64,000 nucleotides of DNA from NCBI GenBank assembly GCA_000974665.1, contig BBSY01000003.1, positions 1,348,948 through 1,412,947 of the forward strand. The letters run 5' to 3'. Under the pieces are notes generated by a model. It did no database searches, was not told the origin of the DNA, and saw nothing but the letters and a program-made list of their open reading frames with translations. This DNA is from an alpha proteobacterium U9-1i (lineage in GTDB: Bacteria; Pseudomonadota; Alphaproteobacteria; Caulobacterales; Aquidulcibacteraceae). Shown here one piece after another: positions 16,695 through 25,586 of this stretch. Both the position numbers and the translations under genes were made by a program. Numbering within the stretch: the first letter of the stretch is position 1; each line of letters starts with the position of its first letter.

Positions 16695-18101
16695 CTATCC
16701 CGCCGGCGGGCCCATTCGCGCGCGGCGCCAGCCGCCCCAGCGATAATAAGCCAGCGCTAGCGACGCCGACACCGCCATGCTCACGGGGAAGCTCCACCAA
16801 ATCGCATCTTGGCCCCATGCCGGCTCCACGAACTCGGCGAAGCCAACACGGACAAGAAACAGCGAGACGAATAGGATGATCAGCGGCGGCGTCACCGCGC
16901 CCGTTGAGCGCACAACGCCGAACAACACGAACGTTACGCCAAACAGAATGAAGCTCCAGCCGGCGACGGTGTTGATGTGCTCGGCGATCGCGATCGAGCG
17001 CTCTTGGCCCGGCAGAAACAGGCCGATGATGTAAGGATCGACAAGATAGAGCAGCGCGACGAGGCCGCCCGTCAGCGCCACATTGATGAAAACCCCGGCA
17101 TGTGCGCTGCGCTCGACGCGCTCCCATTTGCCAGCGCCGACATTCTGCGCCGCCATCGACGAAACCGCCGCGCCAATCGCCATGGCCGGCATTTGCACGT
17201 AAGTCCACAATTGCACGGCTACGCCATAGGCGGCAGCGGTTTCAGAGCCATAGGCGTTGATCATGGATATCATGACGATCGCTGAAGACGAGATCACCAG
17301 CATCTGCGCACCCATCGGCAGGCCCTTCACGATGATCGTGCGTAGCAACGGGCCGTCGGGCTTCAGGAAATGAAACTCGCCGCGGGTGAGGCGCAGATCG
17401 GACTTGCGCCAGTAAAGATGCAACAGCATCGCGCTCATGCCGATCGCCTGCGAGGCAAGCATCGCCGTGGCCGAGCCAGCGATGCCCATCTCAGGGAACG
17501 GGCCGAAGCCGGTGATCAGAATCGGGTTGAGCACGATGTCCAACACGACAGCGAGGGTGTTGAACCAGAACGGCGTCTTCGCATCGCCCGCGCCACGCTG
17601 CACCATCACCATGAAGGCGAAGAAGCTCATGAACGGCATCGATAGGAACACAACGCGGAGATAGGCCTCCGCCAGCGGGCGGGCGTCCGCGGGCGTGCCC
17701 ATCCAAATCAGCACGCGCTCCGACGCCGCAAAGCCGCCGATCGCCAACGACAGAGAAATCCCCAGGAAGAAAACCGCGCCGGTGCCGATGACTCTCTTGG
17801 CGCGCACCAGATCCTTCGCGCCGATCGCTTGGCCCACGAGGATGGTCGCGGCCATCCCGACGCCAAACATCACGCCCAACAACAGCAGAAGCACGATGGT
17901 GGCGTTGGTGGTCGCGGTCAGGGCCTCTGGGCCAAGCAACCGCCCCACCCAAATCGCATTGATGGACCCATTGAGAGACTGCAGCACGCTTGTGCCCAGA
18001 ACTGGCAATGAAAACATCAGCAGCGTGCGCGAGATCGGGCCCTGCGTAAGGTCCATCGGCGCAAGCGCCTTGCGCTGAGCGGGAGCAGTTTGTTCCGACA
18101 T
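16695..18101 (-). CDS. MATE-family multidrug/Na+ antiporter
   Basis: About 468 residues with twelve hydrophobic segments in two homologous halves. The first half begins PISRTLLMFSLPVLGTSVLQSLNGSINAIWVGRLLG, typical MATE, and the second repeats it after residue 240. It exports cationic compounds in exchange for Na+ or H+. ATG 18101 is used, with GAGGA upstream; an in-frame start 21 bp earlier is less likely. Confidence 0.9.
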   Translation of the reverse strand: MSEQTAPAQRKALAPMDLTQGPISRTLLMFSLPVLGTSVLQSLNGSINAIWVGRLLGPEALTATTNATIVLLLLLGVMFGVGMAATILVGQAIGAKDLVRAKRVIGTGAVFFLGISLSLAIGGFAASERVLIWMGTPADARPLAEAYLRVVFLSMPFMSFFAFMVMVQRGAGDAKTPFWFNTLAVVLDIVLNPILITGFGPFPEMGIAGSATAMLASQAIGMSAMLLHLYWRKSDLRLTRGEFHFLKPDGPLLRTIIVKGLPMGAQMLVISSSAIVMISMINAYGSETAAAYGVAVQLWTYVQMPAMAIGAAVSSMAAQNVGAGKWERVERSAHAGVFINVALTGGLVALLYLVDPYIIGLFLPGQERSIAIAEHINTVAGWSFILFGVTFVLFGVVRSTGAVTPPLIILFVSLFLVRVGFAEFVEPAWGQDAIWWSFPVSMAVSASLALAYYRWGGWRRARMGPPAG

Positions 18102-18248
18102 GGGCAGTCCTCGTCGCAACACGCATGAGCGAACATGCGATCCTGTGGCGGCGCGCTTCCTAGCGAAATTGATCCGCCGTGTGCAGTCTTGTTTGTCGCG
18201 GGCGCGACGCCCATCTCTTCGTTAGGCAGGGAGCGGTCTGCGCGGCGA

Positions 18249-18932
18249 TCATTCCCGCCGCAGAACCTTGTCCACCAAGATGTTCGCCCACCATTCGCCC
18301 ATGAAGGCGGCTTTCACCTTAGCTTGGTCGTAATCTTCCTCGACCCATTGCAGGAACGGTTTGCCGCTTTCCTTCGTCTCGGCGAGATAAGTCGCGAAGA
18401 AGAAGTCGATCATGCCGGTCTTGCCCTGCTTTACGTGCAGGTACTTGAGCTCAAGCTGCTCGACAGCTTCAGCGATCGGAACACCCATGGCGAAATGCTT
18501 GTAGAGCACCGCCATCACGCCGGCGCGGTCCGCACCGGATTTGCAGTGCATGAGCGCGGGATATTGGATCGTCTCGAACAGCTCCTTGGCGCGCTTTACT
18601 TGTGCAATGCTGGGCGGCTCACGTGAGTGCATGCGCACATCGACCATGGCGAGGCCGTGTTTCTCGCACGCCTCCTTCTCCAGCGCGTAATAGCCAGTGT
18701 TGGAGGGCCCGCGGAGATTGAGGATGGTCTTGAACCCCGCTTGTGCATAACGGGCGATGGCCTCCGGCGAGGGCTGGTTGGCGCGCGCCATCTTGCCCGG
18801 CTCGATCCAGTGGAAATTCGAGAAGGCGGCTCGGAGAAAGCCATGATCGCCCCAAATCAGGTCGCGCTCCGCGCGCTTGCGCCCTTGGGGCGTCGCGAGG
18901 TCGAAACGGGCTGGGTCGACGGGCCGGGCCAT
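18249..18932 (-). CDS. Dual-specificity/tyrosine phosphatase-like protein
   Basis: A 227-residue cytoplasmic protein with a Cys-based phosphatase loop HCKSGADRAG near residue 128 (HCxxGxxR) and the preceding PALM strand. The upstream FKTILNLRGPSNTGYYALEKEACEKHG fits the KO:K01104-like bacterial PTP-DSP group. The substrate is unknown; the location among envelope lipid genes suggests a link to cell-surface polymers, but this is weak. Confidence 0.8.
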   Translation of the reverse strand: MARPVDPARFDLATPQGRKRAERDLIWGDHGFLRAAFSNFHWIEPGKMARANQPSPEAIARYAQAGFKTILNLRGPSNTGYYALEKEACEKHGLAMVDVRMHSREPPSIAQVKRAKELFETIQYPALMHCKSGADRAGVMAVLYKHFAMGVPIAEAVEQLELKYLHVKQGKTGMIDFFFATYLAETKESGKPFLQWVEEDYDQAKVKAAFMGEWWANILVDKVLRRE

Positions 18933-19042
18933 GGACGTCCTAGGTAGGGCTTCGGGCCCGCTCTGCTTCTGATCTCAGCTTCTGGCGTAAACCAGGGCGG
19001 CCACCCTATAAGGGCTCTCGTTGCGCACCGCCACAGGACCAG

Positions 19043-19792
19043 ATGTCCAAGCAGCTGATCGGCAATCCTGTCGTCCAATTCCTGATTGGCCGGACCCTGG
19101 GGCTCTACATGCTCCTCGTGGGCGCTACCACGCGTTGGGCGAAGGTCAATCGCGCGGCGGCGGAGCCCTACTGGGCCGGGCAGGGAAATGTGGTGCTCAG
19201 CGTCTGGCATGGTCGCTTCATGCTCGCGCACACGCTTTGGCGGTTCCGCCGAGGCGACACCAAGGCGGTGTTTCTCATTTCGCGTTCCCGCGAGGGCGAG
19301 GTCGCATCGCACGCCTCGCGCACGGTCGGCGCGGAAGTGATCCGCGGCTCCGCCGCAAAGGGCGGTCAGCAGAAGGGCGGGCTCGAAGCGGTGCGTGAAT
19401 TGGTGCGCCAACTCGAAGATCGAGGCGCAGTCGGCATGACGCCGGATGGGCCACGCGGACCACGCATGCGCGTGAAGATGGGGCCGGTCCAGGTCGCCAA
19501 ATTAGCGCAAGCGCCGATCTTGTGTTTGGCGTGGTCCACCAATTGGCGCGTCGTTCTGAATTCGTGGGATCGCATGATCGTGCCACTCCCGTTCGGGCGC
19601 GGCGTGATGATTTGGGGCGATCCGATCGCGCCGCCCTCACCCGAGGCCGACCAATCCGAGCTGGAGCGGGTGCGCGCAGCGCTCGAAGCGGAAATGAACC
19701 GCATCAGCGGCGAGGCCGATCGCATGGCGGGGGTCGAGCCAATCGATCCTGCGCCGCCACGCGCCGCGACCGTGGCTGAACCGGTGGCATGA
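19043..19792 (+). CDS. DUF374 lysophospholipid acyltransferase-like protein
   Basis: A 249-residue protein of the DUF374 family: VWHGRFML near residue 54 and the donor/substrate block TPDGPRGPRMRVKMG near residue 134, which includes the DGPRGP motif. These enzymes belong to the LPLAT superfamily and sit beside waaA in many alphaproteobacteria, suggesting acyl transfer to lipid A or a related lipid at the inner membrane. The C-terminal 30 residues are Pro/Ala-rich. The stop overlaps the waaA start (ATGA). Confidence 0.85.
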   Translation: MSKQLIGNPVVQFLIGRTLGLYMLLVGATTRWAKVNRAAAEPYWAGQGNVVLSVWHGRFMLAHTLWRFRRGDTKAVFLISRSREGEVASHASRTVGAEVIRGSAAKGGQQKGGLEAVRELVRQLEDRGAVGMTPDGPRGPRMRVKMGPVQVAKLAQAPILCLAWSTNWRVVLNSWDRMIVPLPFGRGVMIWGDPIAPPSPEADQSELERVRAALEAEMNRISGEADRMAGVEPIDPAPPRAATVAEPVA

Positions 19793-21078
19793 GCGCGCAC
19801 GCGTTCTCCCCGGTGCTGGCGTTTTATCGCGTTGCGTCCGCCTTCGCTGGCATGTTCGCCGGTGCATACCTTCGCGACCGCGCTCGACGCGGGAAGGAAG
19901 ACGCTACGCGCTTGCCCGAACGCTTTGGTTATGGCGCACAGCCGCGTCCCGCCGGCACGTTGATATGGCTGCACGGCGCCAGCGTTGGCGAAAGCGCGGT
20001 CGCGCTGCAAATCGTCGAGACCATGGGCGCTCGCGATCCGTCGCTGTCGTTTCTGGTATCGACCGGAACGCGCACGTCGGCGGATTTGGTGGCGCGACGC
20101 GCTCCGCCGCGGACAATCCATACTTACGCGCCGATCGATCGCGCCGATTGCGTGCGGAGGTTCCTGTCGCACTGGCGGCCAGACCTCGGCGTGTTCGTCG
20201 AAAGTGAGCTCTGGCCGAACCTCATTCTGGAATCCGAGGCGGCCGGCGTAAAGCTCGCTTTGGTGAACGCGCGCATGAGTCCGAAATCGATTAGACGCTG
20301 GTCGCGCTGGCCGGCGGCGGCGCGGCGGTTGAACGGTGCGTTTGCGCTGGTGTTGGCGGCGGACGCGCGCACGGCGGACGCGCTTTCGCGCTTGCGCGAT
20401 CGGCCAACCCCGGCGCTGGGCAATCTGAAGCTTGCAGCTGATCCTTCCCGCATCGACGTTGGCGCACGCGCGACGCTAGAAGCCGAAATCGGACGCCGGC
20501 CAGTGTGGCTCGCCGCGTCCACGCACGGCGGCGAGGACGAAATCGCGCTGGCCGCGCACGCGAAATTGCGCGAGTCGTTCGCCGACGCGTTGTTGATGAT
20601 TGCGCCGCGCCATCCTGAGCGTGGCGGCGACATTGCGGCCCTCGCTGGCGGCGCGCCGCGGCGCTCCCTCGGGCAACCTATCAATGGCGCCAGCGTCTAC
20701 GTGGCGGACACGCTGGGCGAGCTTGGCATGCTCTATGCGCTGACGCCGGCGGCGTTGATCGCGGGCAGTCTGTTGCCGCACCTCAAGGGGCATAACCCGG
20801 CTGAACCCGCCAAGATTGGCGCAGCGATTGTGACGGGCCCGTACGTGGAGAGCTTCCAGGACCTGTTCGACACCTTGTTCGCCGCCGATGCCGCACTCGA
20901 AGCGCGTGACGCCGAAGCGATTGCGGCGGCGATCGCTTCGTTGTGGCGCGACGACGACGCCCGCTCTCGCCGGGTGGCGGCGGCGAGCGCGGTGATCGAA
21001 GCGGGCGCGCACGCGCTCGAAGCAACCTTGGCCGAGCTCAACGCCGTCTTGAAGAGGCCCGCGCATGCGCCCGCCTGA
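19789..21078 (+). CDS. waaA: 3-deoxy-D-manno-octulosonic acid (Kdo) transferase
   Basis: GT30 glycosyltransferase that attaches Kdo to the lipid A precursor, at the cytoplasmic face of the inner membrane. 429 residues, full length. The N-terminal block has WLHGASVGES (predicted catalytic Glu), FLVSTGTRTS, YAPID and FVESELWPNLI. The C-terminal half holds the CMP-Kdo-binding region with LAASTHGGEDE, and GSLLPHLKGHNPAEPA. It is coupled to DUF374 (ATGA) and overlaps lpxK by 14 bp, so the three are one operon. Confidence 0.93.
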   Translation: MSAHAFSPVLAFYRVASAFAGMFAGAYLRDRARRGKEDATRLPERFGYGAQPRPAGTLIWLHGASVGESAVALQIVETMGARDPSLSFLVSTGTRTSADLVARRAPPRTIHTYAPIDRADCVRRFLSHWRPDLGVFVESELWPNLILESEAAGVKLALVNARMSPKSIRRWSRWPAAARRLNGAFALVLAADARTADALSRLRDRPTPALGNLKLAADPSRIDVGARATLEAEIGRRPVWLAASTHGGEDEIALAAHAKLRESFADALLMIAPRHPERGGDIAALAGGAPRRSLGQPINGASVYVADTLGELGMLYALTPAALIAGSLLPHLKGHNPAEPAKIGAAIVTGPYVESFQDLFDTLFAADAALEARDAEAIAAAIASLWRDDDARSRRVAAASAVIEAGAHALEATLAELNAVLKRPAHAPA

Positions 21079-22051
21079 GTTTTGGCGCGCCGACGCAAAG
21101 GGCCGCGACGCGGGCTACGCGCTGCGCGCGCTGCTGACGCCGGTGTCGTGGGTCTATGCGTGGACGGCCGCTCAGCGCATCCGCAACACCACTCCGCGCC
21201 ACGCGCCGGCGCCAGTGATCTGCGTCGGCAATTTCACCGTCGGCGGCGCAGGCAAGACGCCAATCACGCGCGCGCTGCGCGCCAAGTTGGGCGCCAATGC
21301 CCACACGCTCTCGCGCGGCTATGGCGGGCGCTTGGAGGGGCCGCTGCGCGTCACCCCTGATATGGACGCGCGCGAAGTGGGCGATGAGCCGTTGCTACAC
21401 GCAGCGGATGGCCCGGCTTGGATCGCGCGCGACCGTGTCGCAGGCGCGCTTGCGGCCGCGCAAGCCGGCGCCCACGTGATCATCATGGATGACGGCTTCC
21501 AAAACCCTGCGCTTGCGAAAGATCTCTCCGTCGTCGCCGTCGATGCAGGCTTCGGCGTCGGCAATGGGCAGGTGTTTCCTGCTGGCCCGCTGCGCGAACG
21601 CTTGAGCGATGGGCTGGCGCGCGCCGACGCTGTGGTGATGCTCGCGAGCGGCGAAGATGAGGCCGCGCCGACAGATTGGCTCGCCGGTTTCAACAAGCCT
21701 GTCCTCCACGCTCGCCTTGAAGCAACAAGCGCGGCGCCCGAGGGCCCGCTGGTGGCGTTCGCGGGCCTGGCGCGGCCGGAAAAGTTTTTTGACACGCTTG
21801 AAAGCATCGGCGCCGATCTGGAAGAAGCCCTGCCGTTTGACGATCACCACGTGTTCGGCGCTCAGGATTTCGCGCTGCTCGACGCCATGGCGGACGAGCG
21901 CAACGCGCGGCTCATCACCACCGAAAAGGATTACGTCCGCCTTCCCACCGAATGGCGCGCCAAGGTGCTGACGCTTCCTGTGCAAGCGCGGTTCGCGGAC
22001 GAGGCGATCCTCGACGCCTTGCTCGCGCCTATCGTCTCGCGCATGAGTTAG
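21065..22051 (+). CDS. lpxK: Tetraacyldisaccharide 4'-kinase
   Basis: Phosphorylates the 4' position of the lipid A disaccharide at the inner membrane. 328 residues. The P-loop reads VGNFTVGGAGKTP near residue 58, followed by SRGYGGRLEGPLRV and the DDGFQNPAL block near residue 141. The late HHVFGAQDF and TTEKDYVRLP match the family. It overlaps waaA by 14 bp and is 6 bp before lpxL. Confidence 0.93.
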   Translation: MRPPEFWRADAKGRDAGYALRALLTPVSWVYAWTAAQRIRNTTPRHAPAPVICVGNFTVGGAGKTPITRALRAKLGANAHTLSRGYGGRLEGPLRVTPDMDAREVGDEPLLHAADGPAWIARDRVAGALAAAQAGAHVIIMDDGFQNPALAKDLSVVAVDAGFGVGNGQVFPAGPLRERLSDGLARADAVVMLASGEDEAAPTDWLAGFNKPVLHARLEATSAAPEGPLVAFAGLARPEKFFDTLESIGADLEEALPFDDHHVFGAQDFALLDAMADERNARLITTEKDYVRLPTEWRAKVLTLPVQARFADEAILDALLAPIVSRMS

Positions 22052-22057
22052 CGCGCC

Positions 22058-22972
22058 ATGGCGAAGTCGAAGCCGGTCAACTTTTATTTCCGCCTCGAGG
22101 CGCTCGCCTGGAACGCCATGCTCGGCGGCCTCGGCGCGATGAAGCTTGAGGACGCCTCGAAATTCGGCGCCTCAGTGCTACCGCGCCTCGGGCCGATGTT
22201 CAGCGCGCACAAGACCGCGCTGCGCAATCTGCGCCTCGCCTACCCGAACGAAACCGAAGCTTGGCGGCTCGACCTCCGGCGCGCCATGTGGGCCGAGATC
22301 GGGCGCATGGCGGGCGAGTTCCCGCACATGGGCAAGTTCGTAGAGCGCCTCGAGCGGGGCGACATTCAATTCGATGGCCGCGAGATCATCGACAGCGTGA
22401 AGAACAAAGGCGCGGTTTACATCGGCGGCCATTTCACCAATTGGGAAGTCACTTCCCTCTGCCTCGCGCAGGCCGACCCGACGAGCTATTTCACATATCG
22501 CCCCGCCAACAATCCGATCATCGACAAATCGATCGTCGATACACGCCGCCAATTCGGCCTCGAGCTACAAGCGCCGAAGGGCCGCGAAGGCGGCATGGGG
22601 TTGCTGAGGGCTCTGACCAAGAAGCGCACCATCGCGCTGATGAACGATCAAAAATACAATATGGGCGTGTCCGTCCCGTTTTTCGGCCACGACTGCATGA
22701 CCGCAGATGGGCCAACGCGCCTCGCGCTTAAGTTCAACGTGCCACTGATTCCGATTTCAGGACGGCGCACCGAGGGCGTGAAATTTCACGTGCGCGTCCA
22801 CGAACCCATCCCGCTCGACTATTCCAATCCTGAAAGCGATCAAAGCGTTCTCGACGGTGTTCAGCGCGTGAACGACTTCATGGAAGCGCGCGTGCGAGAA
22901 GCGCCGGAGCAATGGTTCTGGGTGCACCGCCGCTGGCCGAAGGAAGCCTGGGTCAAGGCGGGGGCGATGTGA
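22058..22972 (+). CDS. Lipid A lauroyl/myristoyl acyltransferase (LpxL/HtrB family)
   Basis: A 304-residue acyltransferase adding a secondary acyl chain to Kdo-lipid A. The catalytic motif is GGHFTNWE near residue 125 (H-X4-E); NDQKYNMGVSVPFFGHDCMT and WFWVHRRWP are family landmarks. The acyl-chain choice is not readable. The stop overlaps the start of the next small membrane gene (GTGA). Confidence 0.9.
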   Translation: MAKSKPVNFYFRLEALAWNAMLGGLGAMKLEDASKFGASVLPRLGPMFSAHKTALRNLRLAYPNETEAWRLDLRRAMWAEIGRMAGEFPHMGKFVERLERGDIQFDGREIIDSVKNKGAVYIGGHFTNWEVTSLCLAQADPTSYFTYRPANNPIIDKSIVDTRRQFGLELQAPKGREGGMGLLRALTKKRTIALMNDQKYNMGVSVPFFGHDCMTADGPTRLALKFNVPLIPISGRRTEGVKFHVRVHEPIPLDYSNPESDQSVLDGVQRVNDFMEARVREAPEQWFWVHRRWPKEAWVKAGAM

Positions 22973-23457
22973 ATCTGCCGGCATTGCATCAGTTCGAAAT
23001 TCAATCGCCGCTTTCAGCGGAGGACGCGTTGGCGCGGATCAGCGCCCACGTGATCCCGATCAAGTATTTTCGCCCTCGGATGGCGATAGGGTTTTTCCTC
23101 ATCCACGCGGATACGGGTCGAGATCGGTTCGAAGGCCAAGTATTCGGCAATCGCTTCGACGTGCGCAGGCTCATCAATTACGTCAACGTCTTCGCTCCGC
23201 GCAGCGAGGGTGTTGTGCGCTCGGATGGCGCGCGCTCGCAGATCCGCATTCGGATGATGTTGCCGGATGTCGTGATTGCGGTGGCCGCTGTGCTGACGCT
23301 CGTGCTGCTTGTCGGCGCATTCTCCAGTGACGCGCCACCGGAGGCATATGGACTTGTCGTTCTCATCGCAATCGCTGCGATCTTTGTCGTGCTACTCGGC
23401 TTCTGGATCGAAGCCTCGCTTCAAGAGGCCGTCTTTCGTGAGATATTCAGAGCATAG
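22969..23457 (+). CDS. Hypothetical membrane protein at the end of the lipid A operon
   Basis: About 162 residues from a GTG that overlaps the lpxL stop. Residues 1-90 are soluble and mixed; two hydrophobic segments follow near 97-117 and 124-144, and the tail is short. No family is recognised. The translational coupling to lpxL and the terminator right after its stop make it the last gene of the operon. Confidence 0.6.
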   Translation: MNLPALHQFEIQSPLSAEDALARISAHVIPIKYFRPRMAIGFFLIHADTGRDRFEGQVFGNRFDVRRLINYVNVFAPRSEGVVRSDGARSQIRIRMMLPDVVIAVAAVLTLVLLVGAFSSDAPPEAYGLVVLIAIAAIFVVLLGFWIEASLQEAVFREIFRA

Positions 23458-23462
23458 AAAGC

Positions 23463-23493
23463 GCGTCCGCTTCTTGAGGAAGCGGACGCCTTT
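23463..23493 (+). terminator. Intrinsic terminator of the lipid A operon
   Basis: Perfect 10-base arms GCGTCCGCTT / AAGCGGACGC around a 7-base loop, followed by CTTTGCTTT, 5 bp past the stop codon. Confidence 0.8.
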
Positions 23494-23502
23494 GCTTTGA
23501 AC

Positions 23503-23832
23503 TCAATTCGCCTGCAACAACGAGTGCTGCTGAAACGCCATCTTCCAACCGCGCACGCCATTCGCATAGCCCATGGACACCAGAGCGCGGTGGGGTTCGC
23601 CATCCGCACGCTCAGCGCTGATTTCGTACATCAGCACCAACATGCCGTCGGTGGTTTCAGCGATCCCGCGTTCGGTGAGCCGGACATTGCGCCAATCACC
23701 CGGGCCGAGCACGCCTGAGAGGATGCATTCGCTGTCATCGATCTCATTATAATCGACGCCATCGGCGAAAACTTCTTCTTCCCAGGTTTCGAGGTCGAGG
23801 AGGTCTTGTTCCAGGGCCATGATCTGCTCCAT
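23503..23832 (-). CDS. Hypothetical small soluble protein
   Basis: About 109 residues, acidic. The N-terminal helix MALEQDLLDLETWEEEVFADG, a middle WRNVRLTERGIAETTDGMLVLMYEISAER and the closing ALVSMGYANGVRGWKMAFQQHS recall a stand-alone NTF2/DUF4440-like fold, but this is a loose match. ATG 23832 is listed; ATG 23820 is equally possible. It is divergent from the cupin lipoprotein. Confidence 0.55.
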   Translation of the reverse strand: MEQIMALEQDLLDLETWEEEVFADGVDYNEIDDSECILSGVLGPGDWRNVRLTERGIAETTDGMLVLMYEISAERADGEPHRALVSMGYANGVRGWKMAFQQHSLLQAN

Positions 23833-23917
23833 CTGTTCGTTCGAAGCGGCAACGTCGATTGAAGCAGCCGGTTCCGTGACCTCGGTCACGCAGGCTGCGG
23901 GCAAGGGGGAGGATCGA

Positions 23918-24409
23918 ATGACACGCATTTTCTTGGCTCTGGCCGTTAGCGCCTGGGCGCTCGGCGCGTGCGTCTCGGTCGATGTGCACGACGTCACCGC
24001 CGGGGACGTGACCTTAGCGGGCATTCAGAACGCCCAGCGGCGCGACTGCCCGGCCGCGCGTGCGCAGGCCAATCCGCAACGCATGGAGGGCGCCTCCACC
24101 GGCGTGGAGGGCGTCGACCTGGCGTTCACCCCGCTCGCCAGCGACCCGACACGGGCGCTAAGGCTGCGGCGGCTTGTGATCCAGCCGGGCGGCGTGATCC
24201 CCTGGCACGCCCACGACGTGAACCAAGGCATGGCGATCTTGGTGAGCGGCGAGATGACCGAGTACCGGAACGATTGCCTTGACCCAATCATCCACCGCGC
24301 CGGCGACATCGCCCGCGAAGACGCCGCCACGCAACACGGCTGGCGGAATTTGTCGGGCCGCGCGGCCGTCGTGCTGGTGAGCCACGTGGTGGCGCGGCCA
24401 GCGGAGTAG
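23918..24409 (+). CDS. Cupin-domain lipoprotein
   Basis: A 163-residue exported protein with lipobox LGAC near residue 16 and a single cupin barrel in the C-terminal half: IQPGGVIPWHAHDVNQGMAILVSGEMTEY (two His metal ligands) and the later HGWRNLSGRAAVVLVSHVV. GGGGAGGA precedes the chosen ATG. A periplasmic ligand-binding or dioxygenase-like role is possible; nothing more specific. Confidence 0.72.
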   Translation: MTRIFLALAVSAWALGACVSVDVHDVTAGDVTLAGIQNAQRRDCPAARAQANPQRMEGASTGVEGVDLAFTPLASDPTRALRLRRLVIQPGGVIPWHAHDVNQGMAILVSGEMTEYRNDCLDPIIHRAGDIAREDAATQHGWRNLSGRAAVVLVSHVVARPAE

Positions 24410-24411
24410 CG

Positions 24412-25341
24412 TTAGCGCGCCGCCAATTGGGTTCGCGCCGCCGCCAGGCCCTCGATCGCCACGCTTGGATCGAGCTGACGCTCGCGCCAGCGCATGCGCC
24501 AGCAGAGGTGTGGCCCTGTCGCGCGGCCGCTCGCGCCCACGGCGCCGATCACATCGCCCTGCGCCACGCGCTGGCCTTCGACAACGTCGAGCCGGCTCAT
24601 GTGCAGGTACATGGTGATGAGGCCCTGGCCGTGATCGATGAACACGAGCCCGCCTTCGTAATGCATGTCGGCATTGGCGAAGCTCACGACGCCGGCCGCC
24701 GGCGCGCGGATCGGCGTGCCGGTGGGCGCCGCAATGTCCACGCCGAAATGCGGCGTCGAGGGCGTGCCGTTCAGAATGCGCTGATTGCCCCAGCGGCCTG
24801 AGATACGGCCATCGACCGGCCAGATGAAACCGTCGAGGAAGCCTTCCAGATTCGCCATCGAGTCGAAGCCGACGCGCTTCATCGCCGTTTCGCGCTGAAT
24901 GCGGGCGAGCACAGCGGGATCGGTAGGCGTGACGGTTTGCTGCGGCAGACCATCAATGCGCTGCACGTCAAACTCGCGCGGCGCGATGGCGAAAGAGCGC
25001 GACAGAGTGTGCCCAGGCGCCGTCGCGGTGACGACGCCCTCAGCGCCGTGCTCGCGGTTAAAGCCAACGACGGCATAGCCGTTTGCATCCGCCGTCCCGC
25101 TGGCGACGCCGTCAACCGCGATCGCCGCACCCGGTAACGTGCGGCAGATGGCGACGCCGCCTTGCGTGAACGCGCCGGCGCAATCGAGCGCCGCTTGGGG
25201 CGGCGCTGGCGGATCGGGCGGCAGAATGATCTGCGGCGGCGTCTCGACCGGCGCCTCAGGCGGGACCTCGTTCGAATTCGGCTCAGCGGCGGCGCAGGCC
25301 GCCACCATCAGCAAAGCGAAGAGCGCCCCAATGATCCGCAT
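24412..25341 (-). CDS. M23 (LytM-like) peptidase lipoprotein with Cys in the zinc site
   Basis: A 309-residue lipoprotein (lipobox VAAC, then a Pro-rich stalk). The C-terminal LytM domain starts near residue 190: HFGVDIAAPTGTPIRAPAAG supplies the first His/Asp pair, followed by YLHMS. The final motif reads GPHLCWRM rather than GPHLHWE, so the third zinc ligand is Cys instead of His. It could cleave peptidoglycan peptides or act as an amidase activator. Its start overlaps the DUF2093 stop by one base. Confidence 0.85.
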   Translation of the reverse strand: MRIIGALFALLMVAACAAAEPNSNEVPPEAPVETPPQIILPPDPPAPPQAALDCAGAFTQGGVAICRTLPGAAIAVDGVASGTADANGYAVVGFNREHGAEGVVTATAPGHTLSRSFAIAPREFDVQRIDGLPQQTVTPTDPAVLARIQRETAMKRVGFDSMANLEGFLDGFIWPVDGRISGRWGNQRILNGTPSTPHFGVDIAAPTGTPIRAPAAGVVSFANADMHYEGGLVFIDHGQGLITMYLHMSRLDVVEGQRVAQGDVIGAVGASGRATGPHLCWRMRWRERQLDPSVAIEGLAAARTQLAAR

Positions 25342-25562
25342 CAGTCGCCCTTCTTCGCTTGCATCTCTTTCCAGCGCTGCATCGCCTCGGCCGGGCCGCG
25401 ATATGGCTCCTGAAGATCGACGCTCCAATAGCGCAGCTCATCCAGCGGAATGCGTGCGCCGGTGACGGCGCAGCGCACATGGAGGCCCTGCCGCAGGATT
25501 GTGAATTCGTTATCTTCGTAGCGCAGCACCGCTTCTGGGCCGCCGGGATCGTGCTTGTTCAT
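25341..25562 (-). CDS. DUF2093 protein
   Basis: A 73-residue cytoplasmic protein: AVLRYEDNEFTILRQGLHVRCAVTGARIPLDELRYWSVDLQE closely follows DUF2093, a small alphaproteobacterial family of unknown function. A single Cys sits in RCAVTG. It is coupled to the M23 gene by a one-base stop/start overlap (TGATG). Confidence 0.85.
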   Translation of the reverse strand: MNKHDPGGPEAVLRYEDNEFTILRQGLHVRCAVTGARIPLDELRYWSVDLQEPYRGPAEAMQRWKEMQAKKGD

Positions 25563-25586
25563 GTCGAGTCGAGTGTACCCCCTAGC

